From NCBI GenBank assembly GCA_027605045.1, contig JAQFWX010000066.1, positions 62,001 to 126,000 on the forward strand: DNA of 64,000 bases, written 5' to 3'. The notes below the pieces were generated by a model, which had not been told where the DNA came from, made no database searches, and worked only from the letters and a program-made list of their open reading frames with translations. Below are positions 32,251-44,015 of the stretch, piece after piece. This stretch comes from Phallus indusiatus (taxonomy: Eukaryota; Basidiomycota; Agaricomycetes; Phallales; Phallaceae). Numbering within the stretch: the first letter of the stretch is position 1; the number at the start of each line of letters is the position of its first letter. Made by a program: the position numbers and the translations under genes.

Positions 32251-33382
32251 TGTAACAGTTCCACTATGAGCAGCGGACTACTATTAACCATAGTACATAT
32301 TCGTATATACATTTGTATGCAGACAATCGTCGTCTGCCAAAGTGTCATGATCCGATTCATGACATCACTTCCGGTAACATTACGTAATCCATATCTGATC
32401 ATTTACCGTTTATCTCCGTTATCTTATCACGCTTATGTCACTCACGATATGACCTTCGCGTTCAGTCATCTCAATCAACCTCGCAACTCGAATAGAGACG
32501 TACCCGTCTCTCTTAACTCCTGGAACACCCACGGAAAGGCCCTTCTAGAATATTCCACGCACGTTCCGGTTATGAGATCATAGATGACGAACGTAGGTCC
32601 ATGTATGCACAGCTCTTATCCCTGCACACCTCATGTTCATCACATGAGACATCATACCCTGCATATATTGATGTAACTTACGAATCTCACGACTTGTTTG
32701 TATTTCTCAAGTTCGGAATCTATTTCGAACTGAGCTAGAATTATTTATCTGACGTGTATATAAACCCTAGCATACACGTAGATAGTTCTTCAGACTTAAT
32801 ATCGAACGTAGTTCGATATCTCTATAAAACTCTCTTTTCTCTTACTCTCTTCATCATTGAACGTCGAGATCGTTCCTCGAGACTTGCAGCAACGGAAGCC
32901 ATCCGTCGTTGCCGAGAGTTACATCTCAAAGCTTTCTTCATTATCGTTGAGCTTGATATCATTCAATACGAGATACAGCTCGTGGCTCTTGAAGCTCAGA
33001 ACGCACATATCCGTAACGTCCTTGACAAACTCGACGCTCGTGACGAACGTCAGGACAAATCCTGAAGAAGACTGTCGTGGCACAATCTCTTATAGATTGA
33101 GGCCAAGTCCTGACTGTCGTCAACCAACAGTGACAGTTATTGGTATTATATTCAGCGACTAAAATACATTACAGTATCTATTACCGTTCCCGGATATCGG
33201 TACTTGACACAAAGTATCTAGTATTATGTAATGTACATAGGTGCCGTCACACCTGTAAATACCGCGTAACGGTAAAGGCGCCGGCAGCCTTTCTTACCTG
33301 CACTTGCAAATATACAGCTTTATACTGTTTGTTGTGAGTCCATAAGAACTGGGCTAATCGTAAACTGTAACGAAACGTTACA
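32251..33382. repeat. LTR family D, with LTR B inside
   Basis: It begins TGTAACAGTTCC and ends GAAACGTTACA; about 260 bp remain after removing LTR B. It is inverted relative to the copy at 18591. The flanks GGTGG and TCTTT do not match, so one side has been lost. Confidence 0.88.
32343..33209 (+). repeat. Solo LTR family B nested in LTR D
   Basis: 867 bp with target duplication CAAAG at 32338-32342 and 33210-33214. Confidence 0.95.
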
Positions 33383-33447
33383 TCTTTTTTAACACCTAAA
33401 CGGCGTTACAATTTCCAAAATACGCCAATCGTATTTGCTAGTTTATA

Positions 33448-34357
33448 GTGAGAGATGATATGCCTCCTAAAAACAACAAGAAGTCAAAAAAGAACATAGG
33501 CAAACCACCACCTACCGAAGGCGGTCCATCCACATCTGCACGAGCAGGTGATACTGTTGTGATAGATGCAGCATTGTTTGAAACACTAGTTGCGGACCAT
33601 GCGAATCAATCTAGACAAGGATCAAGACAAGGATCAAGACAAGCTTCACCAGCGCGAAGCAAATCAGGTGAATCAGTGAAATCGACCAGATCTCATAAGT
33701 CCAATCTCAGAAAAGACGAGGTAGTCCTACCCCGTAAGATGATTGAGGATGCAAAAAGAATGATCCATGACCTCGTGAGAGGTGATACACCGGGACAAGA
33801 CGTTGGTGATATGTTAGTATGACTAGATGCAGCCGTAATACCCGATGAAGAAGAACCGTGGACAACGGTGAAAGGGAAAGGTCATGCACGAGACGACAAT
33901 AGAACCAGCACGACAATACTGGCTCCAGTAATGGACAACGCGCAGGCGACGGTCAAGACAATGGCAAACACGCCAGCATTGCCAGCGACACCCAGAGCTC
34001 CATCGGTAGCACTGACCCCCGGTATAACACGTCAACCCACACAACAGTACGCAGTACATGCAGAAACACTACATTCAGTGTTACAGGACCTACCTTCTGC
34101 ACAACCAGCAGCAACCAGCACGCCCGTCAGACCCACGAGAGCAGCAGATGACGCAGCCACAGAGATAGAGAGAGGACGAGCTGAGCTGGATAGATCATGT
34201 CGAAACAGTCGACGTACACCACCAGAGTTCATGGCAACTCGTGACTACCTGGAAGATCAATCTACCAGACAAGTCAACGCGGGTCAAGGACCGCGTGATA
34301 AGAATAATCCTTCAGCTGCAGAGCTGGAAGAGTCAGCGAAAGACCTGGAAAGGATGG
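33448..34357 (+). pseudogene. Gag-like frame truncated by an LTR
   Basis: One frame of about 300 codons (a start at 33448 or ATG CCT CCT at 33461) with a single in-frame TGA at 33820-33822, probably from CGA. The N-terminus is Lys/Pro-rich, followed by SRQGSRQGSRQ-like repeats, then a charged region with many Thr, Ala and Pro. It starts shortly after LTR D and ends exactly where LTR A begins, without a matching TSD. The composition suggests the disordered start of a retroelement Gag, possibly of a family-D element, but there is no capsid or zinc-knuckle part to prove it. Confidence 0.45.
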
Positions 34358-35155
34358 TGTCAGGGTATGCTACCACCATCTCTCATTTTCTTATTTATTA
34401 TCATCGGCATCATTTCGTTTCTATTTTATTTATCATTTCCATATTTTACTTTCACTCTCCGTTTCCTTGTTCTGTCTCTATTTCACTCTCTCTACTCGCG
34501 CACGTCGCGCGCTCATACCCAGCGTGATGCCCGTGACATCACGTCGCTTAGGTTCGGCTTGGGCGCCTGGCACTTAGCTGTGTCAGGGCCGCACGCCGCG
34601 TCTGTCAGGGTACGCTACCGCGTCCCCTCATTCTTCCTTATTTATTATCATCGGTATATGTTCATTTTCATTTCATTTACATTTCCCGTACATTAAGTCC
34701 ACCTTCCGTTTGCTCCCTCCGTCTCTATTTCACATTCTCTACTCGCGCGCGTTGCGCGCTCATACCCGGCGTGATGCCCGTGACATCACGTCGCTTAGGC
34801 TCGGCTTGGGCGCCTAGCACTTAGCTGTGTCAGGGCCGCATGCCGCGTCGTCGTTTTATGTATATAGTAGCTGTACCTAGAGTGAGGGTCCCTAAGCTTG
34901 TTCTCTTAGGATCCCCTCCCTCTAGGTGAGTAGTATAGTTATCTTCCAATATATTGCTTAGGATCCCCTCCCTCTAGTGTGAGCTGAGTAGCCCTAACAG
35001 CGTCGTCGTTTTATGTATATAGTAGCTGTACCTAGAGTGAGGGTCCCTAAGCTTGTTCTCTTAGGATCCCCTCCCTCTAGGTGAGTAGTTAGTTCCTCCC
35101 TCAATATATTTACTTAGGATCCCCTCCCTCTAGTGTGAGCTGAGTAGCCCTAACA
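34358..35155 (+). repeat. LTR family A, outer copy
   Basis: The pieces 34358-34602 and 35005-35155 form one 396-bp LTR A. It is interrupted by another LTR A. The outer flanks (GATGG and TCCTC) do not match. The GGAAAGGATGG before it resembles a purine tract, so it may be the 3' LTR of a mostly deleted element. Confidence 0.88.
34603..34999 (+). repeat. Solo LTR family A inside an LTR of its own family
   Basis: 397 bp with target duplication GCGTC at 34598-34602 and 35000-35004. Confidence 0.95.
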
Positions 35156-35173
35156 TCCTCCTCTAGGGAAAAT

Positions 35174-36213
35174 TGTCATGATCCAAAATCATGACTTTGA
35201 TTCCGATACGTTTCCGACGAACTATTTATGACCGAACCTCTTCGACAAACCGAACTCGAACTACACTCAAACTGATCAAGTCTAGACTAGCGTCTAGACT
35301 AACGATCTATTCTAGAACGACTTATATAAGAGGTTCTCATGATGTCGTATTGTTTCCCTTTGTTTAATCTCTTAGTTAGCAAAAACTCATGTTTTCCATG
35401 AGTTCGATTATGTAAGCAAGAAATACTTTCCTAACTTGTATTTCTTTGTCTTCGACCCTGACTCTAGAATATGTATATAAACCCATGTAAAATACATAGT
35501 TAGAGTCGTCTTGAAATTGAACTTTGGTTCGTTTCAATATATTCTCTTTATCTGATTCTTGCTCGACAACTTCTTCAAAGTCATCTCGAACTTCTTCTTC
35601 GATCTTGAACTTTGTCGTCTGTGCTGACGAAGTTATTGTCATCGTGGTTGGACATCATTGTTGTGAGTACTTGTCATTACCGAATCAAATCGAGGAATAA
35701 CTCAGACCTTTCGGAGTGGGCGCAACACATATGTGTTAGGGCTACTCAGCTCACACTAGAGGGAGGGGATCCTAAGATAAATATATTGGGGAGAACTAAC
35801 TACTCACCTAGAGGGAGGGGATCCTAAGAGAACAAGCTTAGGGACCCTCACTCTAGGGACAGCGACTATATACATGAAAAACGATAGCGCGGCGTGCGGC
35901 CCTGACACAGCTAAGTGCCAGACGCCCAAACCGAACATAAGCGACGTGACGCCTACGGCGTCACGCCGGGTGCGAACGTGCGACGCGCGCAAGTAGAGAA
36001 AGTGGAATAGAGACAGAGGGAGCAAACGGAGGGTGGAGATAATATATGGGAAATATAAATAAAGTAGAGGGGAATATATACCGATGATAATAAATGAGGA
36101 AAAATGAGGGGACGCGGTAGCGTACCCTGACAATATGTTGAAGCCAAGTTCCTCATCGATCTCGAACTCGTTCTCGAACCTCTCGAACTCATCCGAAGAC
36201 TCAGACCTTGACA
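35174..36213 (+). repeat. Solo LTR family C, with LTR A inside
   Basis: TGTCATGATCCA ... GACCTTGACA with target duplication AAAAT at 35169-35173 and 36214-36218. About 636 bp remain without the nested LTR. Confidence 0.93.
35734..36132 (-). repeat. Solo LTR family A
   Basis: 399 bp with target duplication ATATG at 35729-35733 and 36133-36137. It is inserted in LTR C. Confidence 0.95.
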
Positions 36214-36446
36214 AAAATGCATATAAGTACAGGACACAAAGTGCCCGACTGATCTCCATGGGATCCAAGGGGATACAACAGAAATCGAAATAGATCGAAG
36301 AGATTGAGAGAATGAGAGAACGACAAAAATAGTGGAAACGACAAAGTACGGGAAATGAAGGAAATCGTAATACAAAACGAAACGGAAATAAATCGAAGAA
36401 ATCGAATAATCGAATAATCAGGGTGAGGCATTAGTGTACCGTAACA

Positions 36447-39400
36447 TTTAGTAGATAAGTTCCATTTGCGACATTTTAAGTATTTACTGCATATATGCAG
36501 CCTTCTCCTGTTCCTTTCTGTTATTTTTCTTTTGTTTCTATTTTTCCTATGATGTAGGATAAGGAGGACGCGTGATATGCTAGAGGAAGGTATTTTTGGA
36601 CTGGAAAGACCTCATGCATGGACAGCCTAGGTTTGGGAGGGCCGGACTGAGACATGTTACCCATTGTCCCAGAACTTGGACAACTCTGGACAGGGTGCGA
36701 GGTATTTTTGGGACAATAAGCTGGACTTAGTGTACTCCGGACTTCTGGATCCCAGTTTAAATACAACTATCTTTCTCTTACAATACAGTTTAGTTTTCCC
36801 CCTTCTCTTGCTCTCACTGCTTAAGTCTTAGGAAAAGCGAATTTTATTTCTATTTACTTTTACTTTCTATCTACCTATCTATTTCCTCTGCAGATCATCT
36901 TCCCTCTTACCTGTATAGCTCCTTCCCCTTCCCCTCAATATAATACTCTTCTGGTAATGCAACATCACTGTACTCTGGTTTCAAGCAAGTTTATGATTGA
37001 TGAAGTTGAGCGGAGCAATGACAACGACAGCAAGTCAAACATGAAATGAGAGAAACCTGCAGAAGTGAAAGGATGAAAAGTCCTTTTAAGCCCCTCACTC
37101 TTTTTTGTTGAAGCCTACTCTTACATCACTACTCCGTTGTCTTCTCACTCTACGGAGAAGGCTGTTGCAGGATACCCGAGACAGGAGGAACATCAACGTA
37201 TATATTATGGACAACTTTAGAATGTCAAGAGAATTACTTAGTCGTTGGATACACGCTTTCCAGTTGTTTCTCATCCTTGTCGCCGCCACCGCTACCTGTA
37301 CTACCACTTTGACAGCACTTCTCCTCAACTGGGTATTGATTCGAAATCATTGCACAACTCAGATTTTTTTGGTGGGTAAATTCATCATTTATTAAAATAC
37401 AAACCAATCTTTGAACATATACAGACATGCCTGAGGGTAGCGCAGAGTCAGCGGTATCATGAAATGCAGAATCCGAGCTTGTCTGTCTCCTTGAGTATTG
37501 ACATTAAGAGTAAAATGAAGGGGGGTCAATTTACTGATATGTTTTCTTATATGACATAGTGATGATCCTTCCATTTGCTCACAACCATGAAATAGGAGCC
37601 AAAAACTGAGCTTCAGGCCTCGGCGAGTGTTGCCGGCTAGTGTATAGCTGCTTATGTAAAAATACTTCCGTGTACTACTCCGTCGAGGGAATGATTATGT
37701 AAGACAATTGCTTGTACGTAGTTTCTGTATTGTTGACCAGGCTAAGTTGCCGACGCAATTCCGCGTCATTAGTATTGCAAGATTAGTACTGAGCATCACG
37801 CCGACCAGGTTTGCCTCCTTTTCTCACCCTCTTTATATGTTGCATTTTACACATGGTCAGGATTTGATACTTCACCCCTATTCTGTGAATGCTTCATGAC
37901 ATCGTGGCTGTCAACTGGTGTCAACCGAGACAACAACGAAAGCTCGAGATGGTTGTACCGATCATCCTTGGCCGGAACACTAGCTCATTAATTGTTGATG
38001 ATGGGGAGACGGCGATTGCCTGCATTGAGGTATAGTGGTCTTGTAGTCGTATTCACGTTGATTATTTATCTAACATTTCCCCTTTTTTTATTATTATCAA
38101 AGATCAACCTGAAGCCCTCAAAACGGCGGCCTGATCAGTGTAAATACGGTTGTCTGATGAAGGTATGTTGTCATGCGAGCATGCGCCGTTTTATCTGTTA
38201 AAACGATCGGAACCATCATGCAGCTTCTACAGGACTTGTATAGCTCTGTCTCTCAACGTAAATATACCGAACAGAATCAGTATTCAAGAACTCGGCCGCT
38301 TAAAATATACGCTTTATAGATTCAAGTGTGTAACGAGACTTACAGATCAATAGTTCAAGATATCCATCGTTCTTCATTTTTCCCCGATATCTTTATTTAC
38401 TTTCAATAGCTCACCCACGGATCATGGGCGTCATTAGAGAGTGTGACGGTAAAATGTGGATGGTGGAAGTGAAGAATTTTTCTCTAAATATTTATGATAT
38501 ACTCGATATACTCATACAAACGTTCTTTTTCAAAGATAAATAGAACTATGAGCTGTCTGGAATCACGACAAAGCTAGCTCTCCGCAATTCATCCAAGTTC
38601 TCAAGTACCTGTCACTCGCGAACATGTTGATCGATAGTCAAGTGAATTCATTCGACGATCAAGAACTTATAAGGAATATTTGACTTATGTCCTTTTTGTG
38701 AGGTACATATTTTGTAGTTATGAAGCCGATTTACAAATAGGCTAGCGGGGCCTAAACGACGGGAAATACATGAGATCATTCGGGAGTACAATGTCTCGTT
38801 CCCTAAAGATCTTTTCGCATTCTAATCCTGTGTCGTTTAGAAAATCGGTCCACTATTATGGATAATGAGTTCACTGGATCCTATATTGGTGAGCTGCTTC
38901 GTAGTTTGCGGACGCAGTATCTCCTCGATCCTGTCAAACCTCCTTCTTTCCCTGTCTTTACTCATTTAACGGGTTGCGCCTTATTTTTTTAATTGAGTAT
39001 TACAGCAACTAAACATGGATATCGCTGAGTTAATCGGTATAATCCTCGAGTGAAATGTTGAAAGGAAGATTGAACAAGTTGTCATGTGTTTGAAATCGAC
39101 CAACAGTACGTAAATTCATCTATTGTGTCAGTGTTAAAGCTGATGCATTTCATAGGCCTAGCCAAATGACGATATATTGGTACCAACTAATGGACAACAC
39201 ACTTAAATATACATTCATCCATGCTGACAAAACCAGTGCGCTCCGAATACGGTAATGGAAGAAGGTCCGATCGGGTGATTTGGACCGCTTACTCATAACG
39301 TGAAACTTTGGATAATTATATATATCGTTGTAATTTTTTTCTCCGTATGCTTACACGCGACTTCATGTTTACCAGATGCAATAATTCAGAAATATTGCGC

Positions 39401-40292
39401 GACGAACTTTGACTGAAACGGTCTTATTCACGAGACCCGCCCGTACTACGCAAATTCTGTTTGACGGTTACACAACAATCCGCTTGTATATATTTATATT
39501 CCATATAATAGACAGTAATGATATTTTTGACACGTAATACCATCTTAGATTTCTGCCGAAATGGGATAAAAGACAAACCAATTCTAGTTCTCGTCACAAT
39601 CCCAAAAAACATGAAGGTCAGAGAACACAATAAGTGTAAATGGATTAAACTAGCAAAGGGGTTAGAGAATGTTATGGTTATTTCAAGCTTTGTCGGCCTT
39701 TTATTTCGTAATATTATTATTATTATGGACAAGATATCCATTAAAAGAAAATTAACCTCTTTTCGAAGTTTGGAGAAAGATGACACGAACATTGCTTAAG
39801 AAGATCTATTCTGTAGGTTCATATAAGAACCACGAGGCGTTGTAGAACATACATTCCGAGGAATGGCTGATCCCACCTGGACATAAACGGGAATCAGAAG
39901 CATCACAGGGATGCTGATTATCATACAGTAGTCTGGTATCTCTTCTATAATCGCGGTGCGGTGACAAAGGAAAACAGATTACAACTGATGCAAAACAAAA
40001 CACAGACATTGGCAGCCGCGACAAAATGATTACTTTTGCTATTAGATAATTTGGAACATTTTCCGTCGATGGGATTATCGTTAGGCCAAGTACCTTCGAC
40101 TTTGAGGGGCAAATTCGTAAGCAAAGAGACTCGTGAATTGAAATGCGAAACACATCACAGAGCCAGCAGAGCAGCAACAACAGCACCTTAGCATATAGCG
40201 AATAAAAGAAGCAGTCCAATGCAAACATAAACAGAGAATATGTGGTACAATTATTTACGGACTGAAAAATAGAATTTATTGACTATATGACA
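36447..40292. other. Boundary region without a convincing gene
   Basis: No LTR, no recognisable domain and only short frames. A segment around 36740-36960 has a TATA-like TTTAAATAC followed by a pyrimidine-rich leader and could be a promoter or an LTR remnant. A frame at 37105-37395 has a hydrophobic stretch but nothing identifiable. The base composition is AT-richer than the retroelements. Confidence 0.4.
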
Positions 40293-43200
40293 CTAAGGAA
40301 ACATTTTCGCTAATAGTTCATACGCATTTTTACCAGAACTGTTCCCGAGATTTTGATTTATCCAAGGTGCTCTGGCTCTCCTGTCATCTTCAGGATCCAA
40401 ATGAATAGTCTCCTTATTTTGAGAAAGGATTCGATATAATTCTACAGCGATTCCGGTTTGTGATGATTGAGGAATTTCTTCAAACTCCCTTTGTTTCCAC
40501 AGAAACTGCCAAAATTTACTTGTGTAAAAAAATTGTTGTGCCTCATCTTCCCAGATTCCCTTGGGTAAATATCTGGCTACAGCATAATGGCGCTGAGCAA
40601 TTTTAACACTGTGATTTGCTTGTAGTTCACAGGATGGGTTGGAAAATGATGCTGGGGGAATGTATCTTCTACCAATGGCAATCATAATGTGTCTTGCGTC
40701 GGAAATTCCTAAAGGAAACCCAAAGGCTTGTTGTGTGCGAGCTTGAAAGTATCGGTATACGGAATGTTGTGAAATAATGGATCCGTTCACCGCAAATAAA
40801 TGTGTGAAACATGGATGATTCCTGGGATCGCTACCATTCTCCAGACTTCTGACATGAAGTGACGGAAAGTGTTCCTGTACGAGAAAGAAGGAGAATGGTG
40901 CAATGTACTTCAGGTATACATCGACTGCCTTAGCTATGCGCGGGGATATTATCCGAAGAGTACGCCCTGTAGTTTCAGCGATATTGTTTGTCTTCATATA
41001 TGCACTCCGCATCACCATCTCATTACCAATGATAAAGAGATCGCGCATTCTTGCCATAGTGTTGCGACACAAGGAGGCTAGCAACTCCGTGGCTCTTGGT
41101 GGCATGCCCGAAGTGAAGTATATAGCTACAAATAAATGCAGCATGAAATCTTCACAGATTTTGAGATATTCTTGGACCTTGTTGATTTTGAGTTCCGCTG
41201 TTCCATTTGTTGAGCTGCAGTACCGGTTGTCTTGACACATGTGATGATATAGACGACCAATATGCTCTTTAAGATTTGGGCTATCGCTCAAATAGTTATA
41301 CGACTCAGATTCTTCTTGCAAGTCGTCGTTATATTTCTCAAAGGAATGAAGGAGATCCTCGATTGGAATGCCGAGGAGTAGTTTGTTAAGCTTCATGTCA
41401 ACTTCCTGATGAAGTGCGGATATAAAATCCCCGAAAGTAGTCATGGAAATTCGGTGGTCTTCATATGTCAACACGTGCTCCTCACTATCAGTATCCCAGC
41501 TGATTATGGCTAGCTTATTGGCGTTGTATGCGTAACTCGTTAATCTGGATTGCACATGCGATAACCACGTATATGGAGTAGTTACGACTCTATCATGTGA
41601 TAATCGTAGCAAACCTGAGGTGCCATCAGGCTGCATATTCCTGATACCATGTGAGTTTTGACTTATAAAATTAACAATGTTTCTTACCCATTCACTGAAT
41701 GAGATCCTTTGTTTTGTGACGCTCGATCAATTCGGTCGTGAAGAAAAGCTGCCTTTCCGATATATTTCAGCCTGGCATTGAAAGGAGTTTGCTTAACCGA
41801 CGACTTGAATTTCCCATCCGGCCCAAATGATTTGAATATAACATAGCTTGGAATGATGCTGAAAGATGTTGTTTCTTCCGCCAATGCTTCTAGCTGGAAG
41901 CATGCCAGGATATACCGATGCACAGATTGGAGGGATAAGGGCAGGCGCGGGATTTCGGTTCCATCACGAGATGACACCGATAGATGCGGAGTACTAAGGT
42001 CCGCTATATTATCTGTATCTGTATTCTCATCTTGAACATCAACGTGGTCATCTGACTCTTCTTCTTCGAAATCGTTCACAAACTCTTCGTCGAGTTCGAG
42101 ACAGATCTCATTTTCGAGATGATCGTTGGGAACGTCATAAGAATAGTGAAATATTTCCTTGTTAAGGATCTCCAACGCCTCTTGTTGTTCTCTCGTAATG
42201 GAAACCTTTAAAGCGGCGAAGATATCAGCCTTGCGAAGGAATCCTAGTCCGAAAGCGACGAATCGACAAAGGGTAAGCGAATACTGTGAGACTGCTCTCG
42301 GTGTCAAATTTCTTAACTTATCCTTGACGAGCTTTTTACTATTTTGAAAATGACAATTAATACATGCAATTATGCGAGAGAAACACTCACACGTACCTCT
42401 CCTCCCGGGCTGGTAAAAGATCCGGGGAAAAAATAACACTCATTTCGATCGCGTGCTGGGTGAACTCCAGGTAATCAAAACATAATTTTCTGAGTTTATG
42501 AAGAAAAGTCGTGGGGAAGAATGATAGTTGAGTAGATTCCAGGATTGTGGAAATTGGTATCTTATCAACCCGGTTGGTATAGCCTAGTGTGCTTAGGAAC
42601 CCGCTGACTTCCCTATGGTACTGATCTATCTCCCCTAGAGCAGAATCATTTCCCGACTGAGATGACAGCCATGGTGTATTGAGAAGCTTTAGGCTTAGTA
42701 ACCCCGAATGAATTTGCCGATTGACCTGAAGGGACTTGTTGACGGCGATGCAGTTGGTAGAATTCGCAATAGCCGTATACCATATCTTCTGACAATCGAC
42801 GGATATTTTTGTTTTTTCATGTGACCGATGTTTATCCCGAATGTGCGCTCTCATCGTTTCCCAACAAGCATGTATAACGATGCAGTCAGGGTCTGGGCAG
42901 CTGAAACCAGACAATAATTTGAACTTCTCGAGCGGCGGTCGTAGGTGGGGAAGTGGAAGGGAAGAAATAAATTGGTCTCTAGTTTGACTAAGTCCATGAA
43001 TTGTTTCCAATAGGTCTATATGCTCTTTGAGAAGACGTGCCAATGTGTTCTTAGTGTTCGTTTGCAGTAGCAAAGAACCAGCAGAATGCTGGTTACACCA
43101 ATGGGCACATGCTTCTTCCTTTAGTAGAAGGCGTTCACAAATGGAACAATAGAAGACTTTATTTCGGTAAAGTTCTAACCCATATTCTTCCAGGTTGAAT

Positions 43201-43869
43201 TGTTTGGCGTGACACGGAAACTCTTCAGGCTCAAGCGATTGCTGATAGCAGGGGGACTCGGGTGTAACTACGAGTTCATTAGATTCTATATCTAAGACTA
43301 ATTAATGAGTTGAAAACTGTTATTAAAGAGAAACTTACCTAACGTAAAATCAATTCCCGTCATTGAGTTTGGAGTGCTCTCCTGAGCACAGCCTTCTAGA
43401 TTGTCGAACTCATGCAAGTCTGGGTTGTGTGATATTGATTGATGACACTCTGTTGGATCTGCATGAAATACAAGGAAAGAAGAAAGAAGAATGTCAAAAT
43501 ACCTTTGTTAACGTTCTCATTTGACATTCTCTTCCCTGTTTTCCTCTTTTTCTGTTTTTGTTGCTCGTCTTGAACCGGGTCTCCAGAACGTTTGGTAATT
43601 GTTGTTGGACTGGAATCTCGAGGAACTTCTATAGCACCCTTGACAAGGATCTTTCCGTCACGATCCTCTTTATTTGTTGGGTTTTGGCGACATATATAGC
43701 CGTTCTTCTCACTGTAGTGTGATTTGATATGTCGTGTCAGAGAATTGAGACGTTCAATCCCCTTGCCATTGCAACCTCGGATAAAACAATAGTAGTGATT
43801 CTTGTCGTCTTTCAGGACTCTCCCGACGAAGCTTTCGCCCAAGTAAACATAACCCTCATTGGAGGGCAT
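40293..43869 (-). CDS. Zinc-finger / tyrosine-recombinase-like protein, minus-strand partner
   Basis: Five exons (43869-43503, 43458-43339, 43297-42397, 42338-41688, 41640-40293) joined by GT-AG introns of 41-58 nt; all phases agree and give 1128 aa. C2H2-type fingers start at Cys28, Cys213 and Cys296, the latter two like OrsD (DUF3505) proteins. An acidic segment follows in exon 4. The C-terminal domain has a tyrosine-recombinase layout: Arg862 in SGMPPRATELL, Lys896, Arg996 in SDARHIMIA, His1023 and Tyr1032 with H-x8-Y spacing. The usual His three residues before the second Arg is Ser. No helicase domain is present, unlike the RecQ-linked relatives I recall from basidiomycetes. A DNA-binding recombinase or domesticated transposase is inferred. 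Confidence 0.72.
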
Positions 43870-44015
43870 CGGGTTATGTGAAGTGTGCGTTACCGGCTAG
43901 TTACGAGTAAAACGCAACCGAAGAGAGACTTCATAACCGATAGAGTCCGACATTTGCTTTCGCTACAAGGTTCCGCCTCCACGTCTCTTTCTATTAATCA
44001 ATACTACTTCTTTTG
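43870..44015. promoter_or_regulatory. Bidirectional promoter of the recombinase-like pair
   Basis: This 146-bp gap separates the two start codons. It contains an inverted repeat, GGTTATGTGAAG (43872-43883) and CTTCATAACC (43929-43938), that pairs with one bulged base. GTTAC occurs twice as a direct repeat between them. The right part is pyrimidine-rich, as in fungal leaders. No clear TATA box is seen on either strand. Confidence 0.55.

Larger units (their letters stand above)
35156..36446 (-). repeat. LTR family H, truncated, with LTR C inside
   Basis: The H sequence covers 35156-35173 and 36219-36446, ending GTACCGTAACA. The plus-strand left part is missing at the junction with LTR A. This is the last retroelement piece before the gene-bearing half. 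Confidence 0.75.

Noticed and set aside
20290..33209. The palindromic TGTCATGATCCGATTCATGACA-type ends as inverted-repeat DNA transposons
   Set aside because: They are ends of LTR families B and C, which have TATA boxes, TG...CA limits, 5-bp TSDs and, for C, full coding regions.
8457..36000. Repeated TTAGGG words suggesting telomeric repeats
   Set aside because: All are single occurrences at LTR ends (TGTTAGGGC...) or in the LTR start-site hairpin, never in tandem.
36521..36766. An 81-codon minus-strand frame as a gene
   Set aside because: It overlaps a promoter-like segment of the plus strand and shows no domain; most likely chance.
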